A stretch of DNA of 64,000 nt from Streptomyces stelliscabiei (lineage in GTDB: Bacteria > Actinomycetota > Actinomycetes > Streptomycetales > Streptomycetaceae). The notes beneath the pieces were generated by a model, which did not search any database, was not told the DNA's origin, and saw nothing but the letters and a program-made list of their open reading frames with translations. The DNA lies in assembly GCF_014873495.1 (NCBI RefSeq), contig NZ_JADBGF010000001.1, forward strand, positions 4,216,001 through 4,280,000, written 5' to 3'. This document shows, one piece after another, positions 41,231-49,528 of this stretch. The translations under genes and the position numbers were made by a program. How positions within the stretch are numbered: the first letter of the stretch is position 1; each line of letters starts with the position of its first letter.

Positions 41231-42886
41231 TCACACGTTCGGGGGCGTTCCCTCGATCGGACGTCCGAGCACGCCGGGCCGCCGCTGCCACGGACGCGGG
41301 CCCGAAGGCGGCCGATAACCGACCCCCAGGGCGTCAAGTCGCCGGTAGTGCGCCGTCATCCGGCGCTCGAAGTCGGCGAAGTCGCGCTCGGCGGGGGCCG
41401 GCAGCCGGCTCCAGGCCACCTCGGCGAAAGCGGCCAGGCGCGGGAACGTCTGGTAGTCCACGCGCGCGGGGTCCTCCATCACCTCGGTCCACACGTTGGC
41501 CTGGGTGCCGAGCACATGCCGGGCCTCGTCGGTCGTCAACTCCCGGGGCACCGGCTCGAACCGGAAGACGTCCTCCAGGGTGCGCACGAAGCCGATGGGC
41601 ACCGGCTCGTCGGGGCCGCCGTCCTGACGGTGGTCCAGATACACCTGCTGCTCGGGGCACATCACCACGTCATGGCCGGCGCGGGCCGCCGCGACGCCGC
41701 CCGCGTACCCCCGCCAGGACGACACGGCCGCCCCCGGCGCGAGGCCGCCCTCCAGGATCTCGTCCCATCCGATCAGGCGACGCCCGCGCGCGGTCAGCCA
41801 GTTGTCGAAGTGCCGGACGAACCACGACTGCAACGCGTCCTCGTCGGCGAGTCCCAGCTCCCGGATGCGGGCCTGCGCGGTGGCCGACTCCCGCCACTGG
41901 TCCTTGGCGCACTCGTCGCCGCCGATGTGCACGAAGGGCGAGGGGAACACCTCCAGGACCTCCTCGAACACCCCCTCGTAGAAGCGCAAAGTGGTGTCGG
42001 TGGGGGCGAGTACGTTCGTGTTGATGCCCCAGGTGTCCCAGACGGCGAGGGAGGCCGTGTCGACGACGTCGGTGTTGCCGAGTTCCGGATACGCGGCGAT
42101 GGCGGCCTGGCTGTGGCCGGGGACGTCGATCTCGGGGACCACGGTGATGTGCCGGGCGGCCGCGTGGGCGACGATCTCGCGGAGGTCGTCCTTCGTGTAG
42201 TGACCGCCGTGCGGTTTCTCCTCCCACAGGGGTGACGCGCGATGGCCGATTTTGGTGCGCGTCCGCCAGGAGCCGACCTCCGTCAGCCTCGGATACCGCT
42301 CGATCTCGATCCGCCAGCCCTGGTCGTCCGTCAGGTGCAGGTGCAGGACGTTGAGTTTGTGCGCCGCCATCAGGTCCAGGTAGCGCAGGACCTGGTCCTT
42401 GGGGAGGAAGTGACGGGCGACGTCGAGCATGAGGCCGCGCCAGGCGAAGCGGGGGGCGTCCGTGACCGTCTGCCGCGGGACTCCGTAGGGGGCCCCGGGG
42501 CGTACGGGGGCGCGCCGGAACGCCTCGGGCCCGAGGAGCTGGCGCAGGGTCTGGGCGCCCCAGAAGACGCCCGCCGGGCCGCCACCGCGGATCTCGACGC
42601 CCCGGTCGGGGACGGCCCGGAGCTGGTACGCCTCCGGCTCCAGGCTGCCGTCGAGGTACAGGCGCACGCCGCCCCGGGCGTCCTCGGGGCCGGGCGGCAG
42701 CCAGAGCCCGAGGGCGGCGCCGAGGGTCGAGCGCAGCCAGTGGGCCGTGCTCCGCGTCCCCGGCGCCGCCCACAGGGTGGTGTTCCCGTCGAGTGGTACG
42801 CCGCCGGGCAGGAGGCCCTCGACGGTGAGGGGTGCCGGAACCAGGTCCGTCGCCGTCGCGTCCGTCGTCGTCACGTCCGTCGTCAT
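41231..42886 (-). CDS. GH20 beta-N-acetylhexosaminidase
   Basis: 551 residues. GH20 catalytic D-E pair in HIGGDECAKD (about residue 318), the HLHLTDDQGWRIEIERYPRL segment and WDEILEGGLAPGAAVSSWRG. N-terminal GH20b domain precedes. There is no signal peptide, so it works in the cytoplasm on oligosaccharides delivered by the ABC importer encoded directly upstream in the same operon (about 4 bp gap). Either the ATG at 42886 or a GTG three bases earlier starts it. Likely substrate: chitobiose or related GlcNAc oligomers. Confidence 0.92.
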   Translation of the reverse strand: MTTDVTTTDATATDLVPAPLTVEGLLPGGVPLDGNTTLWAAPGTRSTAHWLRSTLGAALGLWLPPGPEDARGGVRLYLDGSLEPEAYQLRAVPDRGVEIRGGGPAGVFWGAQTLRQLLGPEAFRRAPVRPGAPYGVPRQTVTDAPRFAWRGLMLDVARHFLPKDQVLRYLDLMAAHKLNVLHLHLTDDQGWRIEIERYPRLTEVGSWRTRTKIGHRASPLWEEKPHGGHYTKDDLREIVAHAAARHITVVPEIDVPGHSQAAIAAYPELGNTDVVDTASLAVWDTWGINTNVLAPTDTTLRFYEGVFEEVLEVFPSPFVHIGGDECAKDQWRESATAQARIRELGLADEDALQSWFVRHFDNWLTARGRRLIGWDEILEGGLAPGAAVSSWRGYAGGVAAARAGHDVVMCPEQQVYLDHRQDGGPDEPVPIGFVRTLEDVFRFEPVPRELTTDEARHVLGTQANVWTEVMEDPARVDYQTFPRLAAFAEVAWSRLPAPAERDFADFERRMTAHYRRLDALGVGYRPPSGPRPWQRRPGVLGRPIEGTPPNV

Positions 42887-42890
42887 CACG

Positions 42891-43733
42891 TCAGTCCTTG
42901 ACCGCGCCGCCCAGTCCGGAGACCAGCCGTCGCTGTACGAGTACGAAGAAGACCAGCACCGGGACGGTCATCACCGTGGAGGCCGCCATCACGCCTCCCC
43001 AGTCCGGGTCCTCGGGTTTGTAGAACACCAGCAGGGCCATCGGCAGGGTCGACCGGGACGTGTCGCTGATGATGAACGACTTGGCGAACAGGAAGTCGTT
43101 CCACGCCGAGATGAAGGAGAAGACGCTGGTGGCCACCAGCCCCGGGAGGACGAGCGGGAAAAGGATCTGCCAGAGGAATCGGGAACGGCTCGCCCCGTCG
43201 AGCTGCGCGGCCTCCTCCAGCGCCTCGGGGACGGCCTTCACGAAACCGCGCAGCATCCAGATCGCGAACGGCAGCGAGAACGCGATGTGGGGCAGGATCA
43301 GCGCGCCCAGGGTGTTGAGTTGGCCGAGGTCCCGCATCTGGAAGAAGAGCGGGATGGTGAGTGCCTCGACGGGCACCATCTGGGCCACCAGGAACATGAC
43401 GAGCAGGGTGGTCCGGAATCGGAAGCGGAATCGGGTCACCGCCGTCGCCGCGAGAAAGGCGATCAGCGCGGAGACGACCACCACCGTGCAGGCGACGACA
43501 AGGCTGTTGACGAAGTAGCGGCCGAATTCCTGCTGCCCGAAGACACGGCGGAAGGAATCGAGGGTCGGCGCGAGAGTCCAGGGCCGGGGTTCGGCCGACT
43601 CGATCTCCCCCGCCGGCTTGACCGCGCTCAGCACCATCCAGTACAGCGGAAACGCCACCACGACCGCGATGACCAGGGCCGATGCCTCGGCGACGAACCG
43701 CCAGGGGCGTCGCGGGAATGCCCGTGAATTCAC
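42891..43733 (-). CDS. ABC sugar transporter permease (MalG-type)
   Basis: 280 residues, six membrane segments. The EAA loop reads EALEEAAQLDGASRSRFLWQ ILFPLVLPGLVATSVFSF, typical of the carbohydrate-uptake CUT1 inner-membrane subunits. Its GTG overlaps the stop of the partner permease by four bases. No ATPase gene is in the operon; as in other Streptomyces CUT1 systems, the shared MsiK ATPase probably energises it. Confidence 0.9.
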   Translation of the reverse strand: MNSRAFPRRPWRFVAEASALVIAVVVAFPLYWMVLSAVKPAGEIESAEPRPWTLAPTLDSFRRVFGQQEFGRYFVNSLVVACTVVVVSALIAFLAATAVTRFRFRFRTTLLVMFLVAQMVPVEALTIPLFFQMRDLGQLNTLGALILPHIAFSLPFAIWMLRGFVKAVPEALEEAAQLDGASRSRFLWQILFPLVLPGLVATSVFSFISAWNDFLFAKSFIISDTSRSTLPMALLVFYKPEDPDWGGVMAASTVMTVPVLVFFVLVQRRLVSGLGGAVKD

Positions 43734-44677
43734 AGCTCCTCCCCCTGTCGGCGCAGCAGTCGCAAATAGACCAGGGTGACCGCCAGCAGAATCACCAGCA
43801 TCACCACGCCGATCGCCGAACCGAGGCTGTACTGGGAGGACGCGAAGGCCTTCTGGTAGGCGTACACGTTCAGGACGAGGTTCTGGCCGGCGATACCGCC
43901 ACCGCCCGTCATCACATAGATCTGGGTGAAGACCTTGAAGTCCCAGATGATCGACTGAATGGTGACGACGACGAGGATCGGCCGGAGCATCGGTGCGAGG
44001 ACCGACCGCCAGATCCGCCACTGCGAGGCGCCGTCCAGGGCCGCGGCCTCCAGCACCTCGGAGGGTACGGAGCGGATGCCCGCGTAGACGGTCACCATCA
44101 CGAACGGGAAGGAGCACCACACCACTTCGAGCAGGACGAGGAGGAAGGCGCTGTAGCGCCCGTAGGTCCAGGAGTGGTCGCCCAGCCCCAGGACGCGGTT
44201 GACCGGGCCGAAGTCCGGGTCGAACAGCAGCAGCCACACCGTGGAGCCGGTGATCGCGGGCGTCGCCCACGCCCCGAGCGCCGCCAGCATCAGGGCCAGG
44301 CGCGGCACGGCCCGTACTCGTGTCAGCAGGACGGCGAGCGCGCACCCCACGGCGAGCGTGGACACCACACAGGCCGCCGCGAAGACGACCGTGGACAGGA
44401 GCACCCGCCAGAACTCGGCGTCCGCGAACAGGCGCTCGTAGTTCCCCAGTCCCTGGAAGGAGGTCGGTTCACCGCCGCTGACCTGGGCCTGGGTGTACTC
44501 CAGCAGCGAGATGAGGCCGAGCTGGTAGACGGGGTAGACGAGAAGGGCACCGAGGACGACGAGCGCGGGGGCGAGGTAGAGCCAGGGGGTCACTTCAGGC
44601 CTGCGGGGCGGACGGGCCGCGGCTCGGATGAGCGCGGCCCGTCCGGCGGTCTTGTCGACCGTGTCGTGCACCGCCAT
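43730..44677 (-). CDS. ABC sugar transporter permease (MalF-type)
   Basis: 315 residues. N-terminal cytoplasmic tail then six membrane segments; EAA loop SEVLEAAALDGASQWRIWRS VLAPMLRPILVVVT. Start ATG at 44677; stop of the substrate-binding gene lies 4 bp before it. Pairs with the MalG-type permease encoded next. Confidence 0.9.
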   Translation of the reverse strand: MAVHDTVDKTAGRAALIRAAARPPRRPEVTPWLYLAPALVVLGALLVYPVYQLGLISLLEYTQAQVSGGEPTSFQGLGNYERLFADAEFWRVLLSTVVFAAACVVSTLAVGCALAVLLTRVRAVPRLALMLAALGAWATPAITGSTVWLLLFDPDFGPVNRVLGLGDHSWTYGRYSAFLLVLLEVVWCSFPFVMVTVYAGIRSVPSEVLEAAALDGASQWRIWRSVLAPMLRPILVVVTIQSIIWDFKVFTQIYVMTGGGGIAGQNLVLNVYAYQKAFASSQYSLGSAIGVVMLVILLAVTLVYLRLLRRQGEEL

Positions 44678-44681
44678 CGGG

Positions 44682-45983
44682 TCAGCCGACCGTGCCGAAC
44701 ACGTCGTTCATCTGCTTCGCCGCGTCCGTCGACGCCTCGGCCACGTCCTTCTTGCCGCTGACGACCTCCTGGAACATCGTCGGCAGCACCAGCGAGGCGT
44801 CGATCTGCGCCCAGGCCGGGGAGGCGGGCACGAACTTCGTGCCGGAGGAGAGCGTCTTGACGAAGGGCTCGATGAACGGCTCCTTCTCGGCCGCCGCGGC
44901 CCGTGCGTCGGTGTACGTCGGCAGGAAGCCCATCGCGTCGAAGAGTTCGCCCTGGGTCCTCTTGGACGCCAGCCGCTTCATCAGGTCGACGGCGAGGGTG
45001 CGGTGCGTGGTGCTCTTCAGGACGCCGACGTTGTTGCCGCCCGCGAACGCCGGTGCCACCGAGCCGGGCTTCACCCCCGGAAGCGGTACGACCGCGTACT
45101 TGCCCTTGACCTTGCCGGCCTCCACGGCCGCGTGGCTGAAGTCGCCGCCGATCGCCATGCCCGCCTTGCCGGCCGCGAACGCGGTGACCGTGTCGTTGCC
45201 GCCCATGCCCGCGCACTTGGCGGCCGGGCAGTTGTCGTCACCGAAGAGCGAGGTGTAGGCCTCGATGCCCTTGCGGGCGGCCGGGCTGTCGATCGTGGAC
45301 GCGTACGAGCCGCCCTTGCCCTCGGCTATCTCGCCGCCGTTGGCCCAGACGAAGGGCATCGCGCCGTAGGTGTAGGCACCGCCGACGACGATCCCGTACA
45401 GGTCGGGCTCGGCGGCGCGGATGCGCTTGGCGGTGGTGGCCAGTTCGGCCAGGGACTTCGGGGCCTGCAGGTTCAGGCGCTCGAAGACGTCGGTGCGGTA
45501 GTAGAGCGCGCGGACGCCCACGAAGAAGGGCGCCCCGTAGATCTTGCCGTCGACCGTCACGGAGGTTCTGGCGGTGGGGTCGGAGTCCTTGGCGTCGGAC
45601 CAGTCGTTGAACTCCCGGGTGATGTCGGCGAGTCCGCCGTCCTTCACATAGCCGGCGGTGTCGGTGTTGCCGTACTCGATGAGGTCCGGGGCGCTCTTGG
45701 GGTCGTTGAAGGCGGCCTTGATGCGCTGGGCGCGGGTCTCGACGGGGATGTACTCGACCTTCACCTTCGCGCCGTCGTGCGCCTTCTCGAAGGCGGTGAC
45801 CACCTTGTCGACGACCTTCTGCTTCGGTGCGTTGCTCACCTCCTGGAAGAGCCAGACCCGCAGGGTGCCCGTCGTCTCGTCCTCCCCGGAGGAGGAGTTG
45901 TCGGAGGTCTGGGGGGCGCAGGCGGTGAGCCCGGCGAGGGCCACGGCCGCGAGGGGCACGACGAAGCGGGCGGCGAGCTTCAT
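44682..45983 (-). CDS. ABC sugar substrate-binding lipoprotein
   Basis: 433 residues. Signal peptide with lipobox LTAC (Cys22), then the CUT1 solute-binding fold (TLRVWLFQEVSNAPKQKVVD KVVTAFEKAH ... FAAGKAGMAIGGDF). GGAGG nine bases before the ATG. First gene of an operon SBP-permease-permease-GH20, so it should bind N-acetylglucosamine oligosaccharides; a dre-like box lies 106-121 bp upstream, in keeping with DasR control. Not DasA by sequence order; sugar specificity is inferred from the GH20 partner. Confidence 0.9.
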   Translation of the reverse strand: MKLAARFVVPLAAVALAGLTACAPQTSDNSSSGEDETTGTLRVWLFQEVSNAPKQKVVDKVVTAFEKAHDGAKVKVEYIPVETRAQRIKAAFNDPKSAPDLIEYGNTDTAGYVKDGGLADITREFNDWSDAKDSDPTARTSVTVDGKIYGAPFFVGVRALYYRTDVFERLNLQAPKSLAELATTAKRIRAAEPDLYGIVVGGAYTYGAMPFVWANGGEIAEGKGGSYASTIDSPAARKGIEAYTSLFGDDNCPAAKCAGMGGNDTVTAFAAGKAGMAIGGDFSHAAVEAGKVKGKYAVVPLPGVKPGSVAPAFAGGNNVGVLKSTTHRTLAVDLMKRLASKRTQGELFDAMGFLPTYTDARAAAAEKEPFIEPFVKTLSSGTKFVPASPAWAQIDASLVLPTMFQEVVSGKKDVAEASTDAAKQMNDVFGTVG

Positions 45984-46014
45984 GAAGCTGTTCCTCCGGA
46001 GGGGGGAGCGGAGT

Positions 46015-46031
46015 GTTGCATTCTCTGCAAC
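46015..46031. promoter_or_regulatory. Palindrome in the SBP operon leader
   Basis: GTTGCA-TTCTC-TGCAAC, 32 bp upstream of the substrate-binding protein start. LacI/ROK-type operators in sugar operons of Streptomyces have such short symmetric boxes. Candidate operator for a local repressor. Confidence 0.5.
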
Positions 46032-46088
46032 GGGCGTTCTGCTCTACACAACACACCGGAGGCTATGGAGTACATGAACATGACCACA

Positions 46089-46104
46089 AGAGGTCTCAAC
46101 CACC
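46089..46104. promoter_or_regulatory. dre-like box upstream of the SBP-permease-GH20 operon
   Basis: AGAGGTCTCAACCACC keeps the GGTCT..ACCAC core of the DasR element (11 of 16 matches to the consensus). It lies within a larger inverted repeat CACAAG ... CTTGTG at 46085-46109. Confidence 0.5.
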
Positions 46105-46270
46105 TTGTGATCGGGGGAAGCGCTCTGCGCAACGGAGTTCAGCTCAAAGGGCGCGACAACGCACGGATGCGCCTGTCTCGCGGGCGGGTGCGGGTGGTGT
46201 GGAGCTGCTCGCCCCCACCTACCCGCACCCGCCGACGCAGCAGACGCTCCCGAGCCGATCGCGCCCCGTG

Positions 46271-46552
46271 TTACTTCTTGCCGTCGCCCTGGTCGTCGCC
46301 GCCCGCGCCGAGGGACTCGAAGATCTCCTTGCACATGGGGCAGACGGGGTACTTCTTCGGGTCACGGCCAGGGACCCACACCTTGCCGCACAACGCCACG
46401 ACGGGCGTGCCGTCGAGGGCGCTCGCCATGATCTTGTCCTTCTGGACGTAGTGGGCGAAGCGCTCGTGGTCGCCGTCGCCGTGCGACGTCTGCGGCGTCG
46501 GCTCGACGAGGGTCCCCGTACCAGTACCGCGCTCGGGCTCAAGAGTGCTCAT
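46271..46552 (-). CDS. DUF3039 family protein
   Basis: 93 residues. FAHYVQKDKIMASALDGTPV VALCGKVWVPGRDPKKYPVC PMCKEIFESL is the DUF3039 signature of actinobacteria, with a C-x(17)-CxxC cysteine set suggestive of a zinc-binding site. Flanked by flexible tails. Function unknown. ATG at 46552; stands alone, 28 bp downstream of yqgE. Confidence 0.85.
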   Translation of the reverse strand: MSTLEPERGTGTGTLVEPTPQTSHGDGDHERFAHYVQKDKIMASALDGTPVVALCGKVWVPGRDPKKYPVCPMCKEIFESLGAGGDDQGDGKK

Positions 46553-46580
46553 GACGCAAGGGTACTGAAGCTCACGGGCA

Positions 46581-47153
46581 TCAGTTGAGCGACGGGTCGT
46601 CGGGGTACGTGGCCACCATCGCGAGTTCGCTGCGCTGGCGGCGCAGGACCTCGCGCCACAGTCTCTCCGGGCAGGGCGAGGAGACGTCGCCGGGTTCGGA
46701 CTCGACGACGTACCAGGCCCCCTCCGCCAGCTCGTCCTCCAACTGGCCGGGCCCCCAGCCGGCGTACCCGGCGAAGATGCGCAGCGAGCCGAGCGCGGAG
46801 GCGAGCAGCTCCGGCGGGGCCTCCAGGTCGACGAGGCCGATCGCGCCGTGCACCCGCCGCCAGCCGAGCGGGGACCGGTCCACGGAACCGCCGCCTGGGA
46901 TCACCCCGACCCCCAGCGCCGAGTCCAGCTGCACCGGGCCGCCCTGGAAGACGACCCCCGGTTCGCCGGCGAGTTCCGCCCAGTCCTCCAGGATGTCGCC
47001 GACGCCCACCGGGGTGGGCCGGTTGAGGACCACGCCGAGCGAGCCCTTCTCGTCGTGGTCGAGGAGCAGCACGACAGCGCGGTCGAAGTTCGGGTCCGCC
47101 AGGGCGGGCGTGGCCACGAGCAGCCGCCCTGTGAGCGAGGACACCTCGGTCAT
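46581..47153 (-). CDS. YqgE/AlgH family protein (DUF179)
   Basis: 190 residues: SLTGRLLVATPALADPNFDR AVVLLLDHDEKGSLGVVLNR PTPVGVGDIL, then FQGGPVQLDSALGVGV and FAGYAGWGPGQLEDELAEGA WYVVES. The YqgE family is widespread, cytoplasmic and functionally obscure. Start: ATG at 47153 (family-typical MTEVSSL); an in-frame ATG nine bases upstream is possible. Confidence 0.88.
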   Translation of the reverse strand: MTEVSSLTGRLLVATPALADPNFDRAVVLLLDHDEKGSLGVVLNRPTPVGVGDILEDWAELAGEPGVVFQGGPVQLDSALGVGVIPGGGSVDRSPLGWRRVHGAIGLVDLEAPPELLASALGSLRIFAGYAGWGPGQLEDELAEGAWYVVESEPGDVSSPCPERLWREVLRRQRSELAMVATYPDDPSLN

Positions 47154-47462
47154 GCCAGACATGATCCCGCATCCTGCCCCCGCGCGGGGAGCCAATGCCG
47201 ACAGCGGTGTGCGCGCAGCTCACCGTGGGGGGAGGCGCGGGGGGCGCACGGCCGCGACGGTGACCCCGTGTGGCCGGTGATGAACGGTTCGTGTTGTGGC
47301 GAATCCATGACGTGGCTGAGAAGTCCCTGGGCTTCCGGAAGGGGGGTGGGCGGCGATTACGCTAGCTCTCCGGCCCACGCCGCGCCGGCCCCGCACCACG
47401 GGTCCACCGGCCGTCCGTCCACGCCGGAAAGCCTCTGCCCAACTCCACGGAACGCGAGATCC
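47154..47462. other. Intergenic region upstream of murA
   Basis: 309 bp between the divergent yqgE and murA. A GATTACGCT box near 47356-47364 could be the murA -10 region. No RNA or small gene recognised. Confidence 0.4.
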
Positions 47463-48809
47463 ATGACCGTCAACGGCTCTGACGACGTACTGCTTGTACA
47501 CGGCGGCACCCCGCTCAGTGGCGAGATCCGTGTCCGCGGTGCGAAGAACCTCGTACCCAAGGCCATGGTCGCCGCGCTGCTCGGCAGCGGTCCGAGCCGG
47601 CTGCGCAACGTGCCCGACATCCGCGACGTCCGGGTCGTGCGCGGGCTGCTGCAGCTGCATGGCGTAACGGTCCGCCCGGGTGACGAGCCGGGCGAGCTGG
47701 TGATGGACCCGACGAACGTGGAGAGCGCGAACGTCGCCGACATCGACGCCCACGCGGGCTCGTCGCGCATCCCGATCCTGTTCTGCGGCCCGCTGCTGCA
47801 CCGGCTCGGCCACGCCTTCATCCCCGGCCTCGGCGGCTGCGACATCGGCGGCCGGCCGATCGACTTCCACTTCGAGGTGCTGCGGCAGTTCGGCGCGAAG
47901 ATCGAGAAGCGCGAGGACGGCCAGTACCTGGAGGCGCCTCGGCGGCTGCGCGGTACGAAGATCCAGCTGCCGTACCCGTCGGTGGGCGCGACCGAGCAGG
48001 TGCTGCTCACCGCCGTCCTCGCGGAGGGCGTGACGGAACTCGCGAACGCGGCGATCGAGCCGGAGATCGAGGACCTCATCTGCGTCCTGCAGAAGATGGG
48101 CGCCATCATCGCGATGGACACCGACCGCACGATCCGCATCACCGGTGTGGACTCGCTCGGCGGCTACAACCACAAGGCGCTCCCGGACCGCCTGGAGGCC
48201 GCCTCCTGGGCGTCCGCCGCGCTGGCGACCGAGGGCGACATCTACATCCGGGGCGCCCAGCAGCGCTCGATGATGACGTTCCTGAACACCTACCGCAAGG
48301 TGGGCGGTGCCTTCGAGATCGACGACGAGGGCATCCGCTTCTGGCACCCGGGCGGCCAGCTGAAGTCGATCGCGCTGGAGACGGACGTCCACCCCGGCTT
48401 CCAGACCGACTGGCAGCAGCCCCTGGTCGTCGCCCTGACGCAGGCCACCGGCCTCTCGATCGTCCACGAGACGGTCTACGAGTCCCGCCTCGGCTTCACC
48501 TCCGCGCTGAACCAGATGGGCGCGCACATCCAGCTGTACCGCGAGTGCCTCGGCGGCTCGAACTGCCGCTTCGGCCAGCGCAACTTCCTGCACTCGGCGG
48601 TCGTCTCCGGTCCCACCCGGCTCCAGGGCGCCGACCTGGTGATCCCCGACCTCCGCGGCGGCTTCTCGTACCTCATCGCGGCGCTGGCGGCCCAGGGCAC
48701 CTCCCGGGTCCACGGCATCGATCTGATCAACCGGGGCTACGAGAACTTCATGGAGAAGCTCATGGAGCTCGGAGCCAAGGTCGAGCTGCCGGGCAAAGCC
48801 TTGGGCTGA
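47463..48809 (+). CDS. murA: UDP-N-acetylglucosamine 1-carboxyvinyltransferase
   Basis: 448 residues. Catalytic loop FIPGLGGCDIGGRPIDFH with Cys126 and the substrate arginine Arg131; GGTPLSGEIRVRGAKNLVPK is the N-terminal motif with the key Lys. The loop has an extra Gly-Leu relative to the E. coli form. MurA transfers enolpyruvate from PEP to UDP-GlcNAc, the first committed step to peptidoglycan. The cysteine suggests fosfomycin sensitivity, unlike mycobacterial Asp-type MurA. A weak GGAAC precedes the ATG. Confidence 0.95.
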   Translation: MTVNGSDDVLLVHGGTPLSGEIRVRGAKNLVPKAMVAALLGSGPSRLRNVPDIRDVRVVRGLLQLHGVTVRPGDEPGELVMDPTNVESANVADIDAHAGSSRIPILFCGPLLHRLGHAFIPGLGGCDIGGRPIDFHFEVLRQFGAKIEKREDGQYLEAPRRLRGTKIQLPYPSVGATEQVLLTAVLAEGVTELANAAIEPEIEDLICVLQKMGAIIAMDTDRTIRITGVDSLGGYNHKALPDRLEAASWASAALATEGDIYIRGAQQRSMMTFLNTYRKVGGAFEIDDEGIRFWHPGGQLKSIALETDVHPGFQTDWQQPLVVALTQATGLSIVHETVYESRLGFTSALNQMGAHIQLYRECLGGSNCRFGQRNFLHSAVVSGPTRLQGADLVIPDLRGGFSYLIAALAAQGTSRVHGIDLINRGYENFMEKLMELGAKVELPGKALG

Positions 48810-48815
48810 CAGCAC

Positions 48816-48843
48816 TCCCCGCGCCCCGTGAGGGGCGCGGGGA
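48816..48843 (+). terminator. Terminator of murA
   Basis: 12-bp stem (TCCCCGCGCCCC / GGGGCGCGGGGA) with a GTGA loop, 7 bp past the murA stop. Its right arm belongs to the interspersed element and continues ACTGCGCGACCAGCC. Confidence 0.8.
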
Positions 48844-48889
48844 ACTGCGCGACCAGCCACGACGGACCCGCAGCCGTATACGCACGACG

Positions 48890-48927
48890 ATGGGGGCGGC
48901 ACCTGGAAGACCAGGTGCCGCCCCCAT
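48890..48927 (-). terminator. Terminator of the HU gene
   Basis: 17-bp perfect stem ATGGGGGCGGCACCTGG / CCAGGTGCCGCCCCCAT with an AAGA loop, 41 bp past the hup stop. Confidence 0.85.
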
Positions 48928-48967
48928 CAGGCGTTCCACACCATCCCTCGTGGGACGGACGGCAAGG

Positions 48968-49249
48968 TTACTTGCCCTTCGCCGCTTCCTTGAGCTTGCT
49001 GCCCGCGGAGACCTTCACGCTGTAGCCGGCCGGGATCTGGATCGGGTCGCCGGTCTGCGGGTTACGAGCGGTGCGAGCGGCACGGTGGGTGCGCTCGAAG
49101 GTCAGGAAGCCGGGGATGGTGACCTTCTCGTCGCCCTTGGCGACGATGTCGCCGACGACCTCGGCGAACGCGGCCAGCACGGCGTCGGCGTCCTTACGGG
49201 TCACCTCGGCGCGGTCGGCCAGGGCGGCCACCAGCTCACTGCGGTTCAT
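48968..49249 (-). CDS. hup: Nucleoid protein HU
   Basis: 93 residues, the canonical HU/IHF fold: MNRSELVAALADRAEVTRKD ADAVLAAFAEVVGDIVAKGD EKVTIPGFLTFERTHRAART ARNPQTGDPIQIPAGY. The DNA-intercalating arm (NPQTGDPIQIP) is intact, and there is no Lys-rich C-terminal tail, so it corresponds to the short HupA form rather than HupS. Binds and bends DNA without sequence preference. Three phased repeats lie in its upstream region. Confidence 0.95.
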   Translation of the reverse strand: MNRSELVAALADRAEVTRKDADAVLAAFAEVVGDIVAKGDEKVTIPGFLTFERTHRAARTARNPQTGDPIQIPAGYSVKVSAGSKLKEAAKGK

Positions 49250-49360
49250 GTTGTTACTCCCGTGTTCTTCTTGCCGTTGAGGCGGACCCGGGTCCGTCGT
49301 CAGACCCTCGCGCCCAGAAACGCATCCTGCACTCACCTGCGGCGGGAAAGCCAATCCAGC

Positions 49361-49416
49361 ACCCCTGGGAGTCACACGAATACCCCTGGGAGTCACATGC
49401 ACACCCCTGGGAGTCG
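49361..49416. promoter_or_regulatory. Three 21-bp phased direct repeats upstream of hup
   Basis: ACCCCTGGGAGTCAC occurs at 49361, 49382 and (final base changes) 49403, exactly 21 bp apart. The core is a semi-palindrome (ACTCCC-AGGGGT on the minus strand). They lie 112-167 bp upstream of the hup start, as expected of an activator array or an iteron-like site. Confidence 0.75.
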
Positions 49417-49528
49417 TGGCAGGCCTGAGCTTGGCCGCCACACTAAAGGGCGGCACAAGCCCTCCGGCCCCGCGACGCGCCGACGGCGCGGGGCGTGGCA
49501 ACCGTCACAGCGACGGCCGGCGACGGGT

